Of a stretch of DNA of 64,000 bases, positions 60,017-64,000 are shown piece by piece (the stretch's first letter is position 1; each line of letters begins with the position of its first letter). Position numbers and translations under genes: made by a program. The notes below the pieces were generated by a model. That model was not told the DNA's origin. It did not search any database and worked only from the letters and a program-made list of their open reading frames with translations. The DNA is taken from positions 222,293,837 to 222,357,836 of the forward strand of contig NC_061514.1 of assembly GCF_022539505.1 (NCBI RefSeq), read 5' to 3'. The stretch is from Lolium rigidum. Taxonomy: Eukaryota > Streptophyta > Magnoliopsida > Poales > Poaceae.

Positions 60017-60939
60017 TGTGAGATCTGGGAGAAATCGGAAGACAGTGGTGGCGGCGCGAGCGGTTGTGAACAGGAGAAGAAGAAAAACAGCGAAGGGATG
60101 AATGAAGGAGAATGTTAGGGATTTCTATCTCTTGGGGAACTTAAGGAAGGCTTCGTATTGGTAATGGGCCTTTTCTCCAGTTAATGGTTGCGGAAATCGA
60201 GGAGGTGCCTCGCTAACCGTGTAAAGAGGAGCAGGAATTGCTCGAAAACAGGGGTGGCAGGTCGCGTCCTATCAGTCAAAATCAAGGGGACAGAAAAACG
60301 TCATCGATGACGTCATAAGGAATGATTGCATACGAAGAGATAAGAAAGTATCGAGTGATCAACTTGAGCCTACGCACGGATTGCGAGCATCCGCACCTAG
60401 GCTCGGGGGCTACTCCCATCGGGAGCGCTGACGCGCACCCGATAGAATAAAGACTCGAAGGAAAAAACTTGACTCAAGTCTGCATCCGGACGTAAATGCC
60501 CGTGCCCAGACTCGGGGGATACTCCCATCGGGAGCGCTGAATGCGCACCCGATAAAACTTTTTTCGCACTCCAGGATCATGCCCGGGGACTTGATTCTGT
60601 GTAGGATAACGTTGTTTTGCCATCGGCAGTTAACCAACAAAAGTTGGGCACGTTATTCGTTATCCCTTGCATAAAGAAAATGTATCGGATGGACTACAGA
60701 GACTTGCAGAAAAAAGCTTCGGCAGAAGAAAATGTTCGAGTGGTACAACTTGAGTCTACGCACGGATTGCAAGCATCCGTACCTAGACTCGGGGGCTACT
60801 CCCATCGGGAGCGCTGACGCGCACCCGATATAAAATAGAAGATAGAAGAAACGCAAGAGTGATCGAGGAGAAGGACTTCGGAAGAAGACATGCTCTAGTC
60901 TCTACCCGAACTATGTTCGGCTAGACACTCGGGGGCTAC
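60017..60939 (+). mobile_element. 3' untranslated internal region of the gypsy, with repeated polypurine-like modules
   Basis: The module CTCGGGGG(C/A)TACTCCCATC + GGGAGCGCTGA(C/A) followed by GCGCACCCGATA appears at about 60401, 60512 and 60789. A final CTCGGGGGCTAC (60928-60939) directly precedes the LTR and is the polypurine tract. Repeated decoy-like purine tracts are usual in such elements. The upstream part (60017-60390) should hold the promoter of the antisense ORF. Confidence 0.7.
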
Positions 60940-61481
60940 TGACGTGGGCATTACCCTTCGGGTAACCAATGTTGCTCTACCCTACACGGTCCAACTGGAG
61001 GCCCATGAAGGTACCCGATGGCAAGATGGGCCACTAGGGCGGTGCGACGGAAGATTACTTGGAGTACAAGACACGGAAGAAGCCGAACAAGGAAAGATTG
61101 GAGATAGATCTATTGTAAACCTACTCGTACTCGATTAGACCTCTCGGGACCTGGCCACCTATATAAAGGCCAGGAGAGGGGCTATCGAGAGGGACAATCA
61201 ATCTTAGCAATACTAGCCAGCAGAAGTTTAGAACTAGGTTACCCTAGCAACTAGCATCTCGACGAGATCACAGCCGAACTATTCGACACCCCATTGTAAC
61301 CTGTTTTCATCATAATCAAGAACAGACAGGCAGGACGTAAGGGTTTTACCTCATCGAGGGCCCCGAACCTGGGTAAATCGCTCTCCCCGCTTGTCTGTGT
61401 ACCGATGTCTCGTGTCAGCTTGCAGGATTCCATCAACCCTAAGCCCCTATCGGAGGGCATTGCCGAGGAGCACCCTCGACA
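60940..61481 (+). repeat. 3' LTR of the gypsy element (542 bp)
   Basis: Starts TGACGTGGGCATTACCC after the purine tract and ends CACCCTCGACA at 61481, where transposase coding sequence begins. It carries a clear TATA box (CCTATATAAAGG, about 61168-61179). TSD would be ACGGG (61482-61486). It is in plus orientation. Confidence 0.8.
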
Positions 61482-61870
61482 ACGGGGTACAGGTAGACCC
61501 GCAGTACGGAATGACTACAGTGGATCTCAAGAATCTAGGGTACGACACCGAACCATTCGTCCTAGCCAGTGAAGTGGCTCAGGTTTTTTATGTGAAGGAC
61601 ATGTCTAGAAAACCGAAAAAAAGAAAAGAAAGGCAAGAGGACACATCATACGATGAGCCAAAGCGGCACATAGTTCTTTCAGGAAAAAGAAACATCGTGG
61701 GAGTAGAGGACAAGACAGACATGTCAGAAGATTATAATAAGTTTGATGATATTCCACCCTTCAAGGTAAAAACTGACCCAAGCATCATCTTAAATAATGA
61801 AGATTGTCCATGGTTGCGTCGCAGTCAGAAGAAAGGGAAACAGACGAACAAAACTCAGAAGACTAGCTAG
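61482..61870 (+). pseudogene. CACTA (En/Spm) transposase, C-terminal region, 5' end cut off by the gypsy
   Basis: Open from 61484 to TAG at 61870: GVQVDPQYGMTTVDLKNLGY, FVLASEVAQVFYVKD, KRHIVLSGKRNIVGVED, EDYNKFDDIPPFKVKTDPSI and NEDCPWLRR, with a lysine-rich RKPKKRKER and a lysine-rich tail. The order FVLA-AQVFYVKD...VVLSGKR-IVGV...FDD-PPF...LRR is the C-terminal domain of grass CACTA TNP2-type transposases. The N-terminal catalytic region is not in the window: the gypsy LTR sits immediately upstream. The remaining frame is intact. Confidence 0.85.
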
Positions 61871-61985
61871 ATATAGGGATCATAACTTGTGTATCTCAAT
61901 ATGGAAATCACTTTTGTGTAATGATGTTACTATATGTAAGATATTAACAATGGAGATGGTTGGCTTGTTTTACTAGTTAAGTAGC

Positions 61986-62430
61986 TTTCACGGGCTTGCA
62001 GGAAAAAAATTCCGAGGCAGAACTTCCGAATATGCCATATATAGGGCATGTGCACCAAGGGCATATTCGAGAAGTTCCGCCACGGGAGATTTCCCAACCC
62101 TTTCCCCAACATTGTTAGAGGAGATGGAGTCTTTCACGGGCTTGCAGGGAAATTTTTCCGAGGCGGAACTTCCGAAGATGCCATAGGGCGTGTGCACCAA
62201 GGGCATCATCGACAAGTCCCGCCACGGGAGATTTCCCAACCCTTTCCCCAACATTGTTAGAGGAGATGGAGCCTTTCACGGGCTTGCAGGGAAATTTTTC
62301 CGAGGCGGAACTTCCGAAGATGCCATAGGGCGTGTGCACCAAGGGCATCTTCGACAAGTTCCGCCACGGGAGATTTCCCAACCCTTTCCCCAACATTGTT
62401 AGAGGAGATGGAGCCTTTCACTGGCTTGCC
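61986..62430 (+). repeat. Tandem repeat, 142-146-bp units x 3.1, each with a long internal hairpin
   Basis: TTTCACGGGCTTGCAGG begins units at 61986, 62132 and 62274, with a truncated copy at 62416. In each, GGCGGAACTTCCGAAGATGC pairs with a downstream GGGCATCTTCGACAAGTTCC across a roughly 20-base loop. It lies between the transposase stop and the subterminal repeats. Confidence 0.9.
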
Positions 62431-62554
62431 ATGGCGTATCGATGCTCCTTTTATAGGCACGGCGCCGCTTATACAATGTCTTCTTCCTCCGACAGGGCAT
62501 CGTGCGCTACATGCTTTATCTCATCGAGCAGGGCGTCCTTATCCTGCCGACAGC

Positions 62555-62776
62555 TTTAGTACCGGTTGCACCCGCCAGCCGGTACTAAAGGTTACCCACG
62601 CGTCCTTATCCCACACCGACAGTTCTGTTACATGACAGAAAAACCACCTTTAGTACCGGTTGCACACAACAGCCGGTACTAAAGGTTACCCACGCGTCCT
62701 TATCCCACCGACAGCTTTGTTACATGACAGAAAAACCACCTTTAGTACCGGTTGCACCCACCAACCGGTACTAAAG
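62555..62776 (+). repeat. CACTA subterminal inverted repeats (TTTAGTACCGG hairpins x 3)
   Basis: Hairpins TTTAGTACCGG...CCGGTACTAAA lie at 62555-62590, 62649-62684 and 62741-62776, spaced about 93 bp with GTTACCCACGCGTCCTTATCC between. This motif is typical of Triticeae CACTA subterminal regions and is taken to bind transposase. Confidence 0.85.
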
Positions 62777-62798
62777 GTTTGCCACGCCATTGCGTTCC

Positions 62799-62915
62799 CG
62801 CCTATTTTCTTCCCGCGCTTTCCACCTGTTCCCGCCTCTGTCTTCCCGCCTATTTTCTTCCCGCGCTTTCCACCGGTTCCCGCCTCTGTATTCCCGCCTC
62901 CGTCATCCCGCCATT
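62799..62915 (+). repeat. Direct repeat of about 57 bp x 2, TTCCCGC-rich
   Basis: CCCGCCTATTTTCTTCCCGC then GCTTTCCACC(T/G)GTTCCCGCC occurs twice (about 62799-62855 and 62856-62912). Many TTCCCGCC words resemble E2F sites. It lies just upstream of the TATA box of the next gene. Confidence 0.85.
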
Positions 62916-62917
62916 TT

Positions 62918-62932
62918 TTCACTATATATATG
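62918..62932 (+). promoter_or_regulatory. TATA box of the 62998 ORF
   Basis: CACTATATATATG lies about 70 bases before the ATG, preceded by GC-rich repeats and followed by a CT-rich leader. This is a good plant core promoter layout. Confidence 0.55.
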
Positions 62933-62997
62933 TAGGCTTGGCCTCCATTTACATATCACATCTAGACTCATATCTGCTAACCTCATCATTCTCTCCC

Positions 62998-63525
62998 ATG
63001 GCTTCCATCATATCTCTAACCCCCCGGGAGGCGGAGGCGCTTTGCGCCTCGAACTACCCCTGCCCGCCGGGCTACCGCGTCCCGAACGGCTGGTTGCTAA
63101 GCGTCGGTGGCGTACCGGTCCCTCCAGTCCCTCTAGGTGTGGCGCGCGAGATGGCCATCACGAACCACTACTACTTCGAGCTCACGCCAGAGCAGCGGAG
63201 GAATCCCCAGTGGCATCCCGACTACAGCCCGACTTGGGAAAGCTTCTTCATCAATCGGCGTGAGAGGGCGCTTGCTAGGCACGAGGAGGGCGGCCCGCCT
63301 CCTTCGAACTTCAACGAGGCCGGCCGTCGGCTGTGGTGGCGCGGCCGGACTCTCCAGGGCGTCATGGCCTACCGTGGCCCCCGCCTACGCTACCCTCAGT
63401 CCCAGCCCACACGTGCTCACCCGCCGAGGTTGGACTACCGCGACCCCGATGCCAGCGACGATGATGACGGCGACTACGACGACTACAGTGGCGACTACTA
63501 CAGGGCTAGGCACGAGTATGACTGA
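62998..63525 (+). CDS. Intact 175-codon TE-linked protein of unknown function
   Basis: The ATG at 62998 (context CTCCCATGGCT) opens MASIISLTPREAEALCASNY, then PNGWLLSVGGVPVPPVPLGV, ELTPEQRRNPQWHPDYSPTW, ESFFINRRERALARHEEG and GRRLWWRGRTLQGVMAYRG, and an acidic tail (DPDASDDDDGDYDDYSGDYY). TGA is at 63523-63525. It has a TATA box upstream and AATAAAA at about 63602, and no lesion. I recognise the type as a recurrent ORF in grass CACTA elements (RLWW..GRTL..V), but no biochemical role is known to me. The N-terminal part resembles the broken cargo ORF at 20791-21390. It is probably element cargo rather than a host gene. It has no signal peptide or membrane segment. Confidence 0.7.
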   Translation: MASIISLTPREAEALCASNYPCPPGYRVPNGWLLSVGGVPVPPVPLGVAREMAITNHYYFELTPEQRRNPQWHPDYSPTWESFFINRRERALARHEEGGPPPSNFNEAGRRLWWRGRTLQGVMAYRGPRLRYPQSQPTRAHPPRLDYRDPDASDDDDGDYDDYSGDYYRARHEYD

Positions 63526-63599
63526 ATGACTCCAACAGTAGAATCTGGCCATGTATCTTAATTTTCAGTTAAGCTATGTACTTTTAATTCGAGTTCAAT

Positions 63600-63606
63600 C
63601 GTAATA
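63600..63606 (+). terminator. Polyadenylation signal-like AATAAAA
   Basis: GTAATAAAATTTTATT lies about 75 bases after the stop codon of the 62998 ORF, at the right distance for a plant near-upstream element. Confidence 0.45.
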
Positions 63607-63665
63607 AAATTTTATTCCGGCCCTTTCTTTCCCGCCTTTCTTCTCCCACGCGCGGCGTCGTTGCT

Positions 63666-63708
63666 GGAAAGTTTCCCGCGCGACGTCGTACGTGGCGGGA
63701 AACTTTCC
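63666..63708 (+). repeat. Perfect 14-bp inverted repeat GGAAAGTTTCCCGC
   Basis: The arms at 63666-63679 and 63695-63708 pair fully around a 15-base loop that itself contains GACGTCGTACGT. It probably belongs to the CACTA subterminal region. Confidence 0.8.
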
Positions 63709-63724
63709 CGCGCGGACGACGGGA

Positions 63725-64000
63725 GTAAAGAAAAGAAATAAAAAAATAAGAAATAGAAAAGAAAATGAAGATAAAGGAAAAAGAAAAAGAAAAGAAAAAG
63801 AAACAGCAAATAAGAAATAGAAAAAGAAATAGAAAATAAGAAATAGAAAAAGAAATAGGAAATAAGAAATAGAAAGGAAAAGAAAAAAAGAGAAATAGAA
63901 AATAAGAAAGAAAATAAAAAGAAAATAAAAAGAAACAAAAAAGAAAAAGAAACAGAAAAGAAAAGAAAAAAGAAACAGAAAAGAAAACAGCAAAAGAAAA
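63725..64000 (+). repeat. Purine-rich low-complexity tract (AAGAAAA/AGAAATAG)n
   Basis: Almost pure A/G with occasional T, in loose units AAGAAATAGAAAA, to the window end. Minus-strand Phe/Leu-rich ORFs through it are artefacts of composition. Confidence 0.9.

Noticed and set aside
61391..61480. Start of the transposase ORF inside the gypsy LTR
   Set aside because: The frame happens to be open through the LTR end, but family similarity begins only after 61482. The LTR part is accidental.
63595..63993. 132-codon minus-strand ORF made mostly of Phe, Leu and Ser
   Set aside because: Direct translation of a purine-rich low-complexity tract.

Overview
This window reads as a transposable-element-rich stretch of a large grass nuclear genome, most likely a pooid cereal (Triticeae or a close relative). 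The evidence is Ty1-copia LTRs opening TGTTGGAGATATGCCC with the long untranslated leader typical of Angela/BARE-type elements, Ty3-gypsy LTRs opening TGATACGTCTCCGACGTATC, CACTA subterminal TTTAGTACCGG hairpins, and plant TTTAGGG-type telomere-like arrays. I found no convincing ordinary host gene. Nearly everything is nested mobile elements and satellites, with two 100-N assembly gaps (48373-48472 and 59721-59820). Family names are recognised by eye, not searched.

Layout, left to right. (1) 1-13501: a LINE (7592-11511, minus strand) cut on both sides by copia elements. Copia A (3966-7591) keeps a broken pol and its 3' LTR. A gypsy LTR (3005-3965) sits in copia A, and another gypsy (1-3004) sits in that LTR. 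Copia B starts at 11512 with its 5' LTR, a tRNA-iMet primer site and the leader. (2) 13505-21895: the copia B leader is split by a PIF/Harbinger-like element with TTA duplications, which is itself split by a 6.9-kb non-autonomous gypsy (13880-20790, minus strand). The leader resumes at 21899-23304. (3) 23305-28434: a CACTA end with a 106-bp GC-rich array, degenerate CACTA-like sequence, a 143-bp array, and a 685-bp Mutator-like element that carries sequence related to the Harbinger-like element. (4) 28435-45420: degenerate, apparently intron-containing class II remnants, holding a second TTA-flanked element (30677-32264), a Helitron 3' end (about 33176), a complete 9.06-kb LARD-like retrotransposon with 3.75-3.78-kb LTRs and a GCATC duplication (33478-42532), and a short-LTR retrotransposon (43383-44603).

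(5) 45421-59720: a roughly 320-bp tandem array, two head-to-tail MITEs against the first gap, a gypsy 5' LTR with gag start, and a compound telomere-like satellite (50206-53817 plus 59675-59720). A 5.86-kb Helitron (53818-59674) interrupts the satellite exactly between A and T, and appears to carry a fragment of a geranylgeranyl diphosphate synthase gene. (6) 59821-64000: the 3' end of a gypsy with an antisense ORF and a 542-bp LTR, inserted in the 3' part of a CACTA transposase gene. This is followed by hairpin-rich tandem repeats, CACTA subterminal repeats, a small intact TE-linked gene (62998-63525, 175 codons) and a purine-rich tract.

The most interesting points are: the compound telomere-like satellite with the precisely inserted Helitron; the intact 175-codon ORF, which shares a domain pattern with the broken ORF in the PIF/Harbinger-like element some 42 kb away; the Mutator-like element carrying sequence of another transposon; and the antisense ORF next to the gypsy 3' LTR. 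No cellular operon or pathway is present. The logic of the window is the order of insertion.
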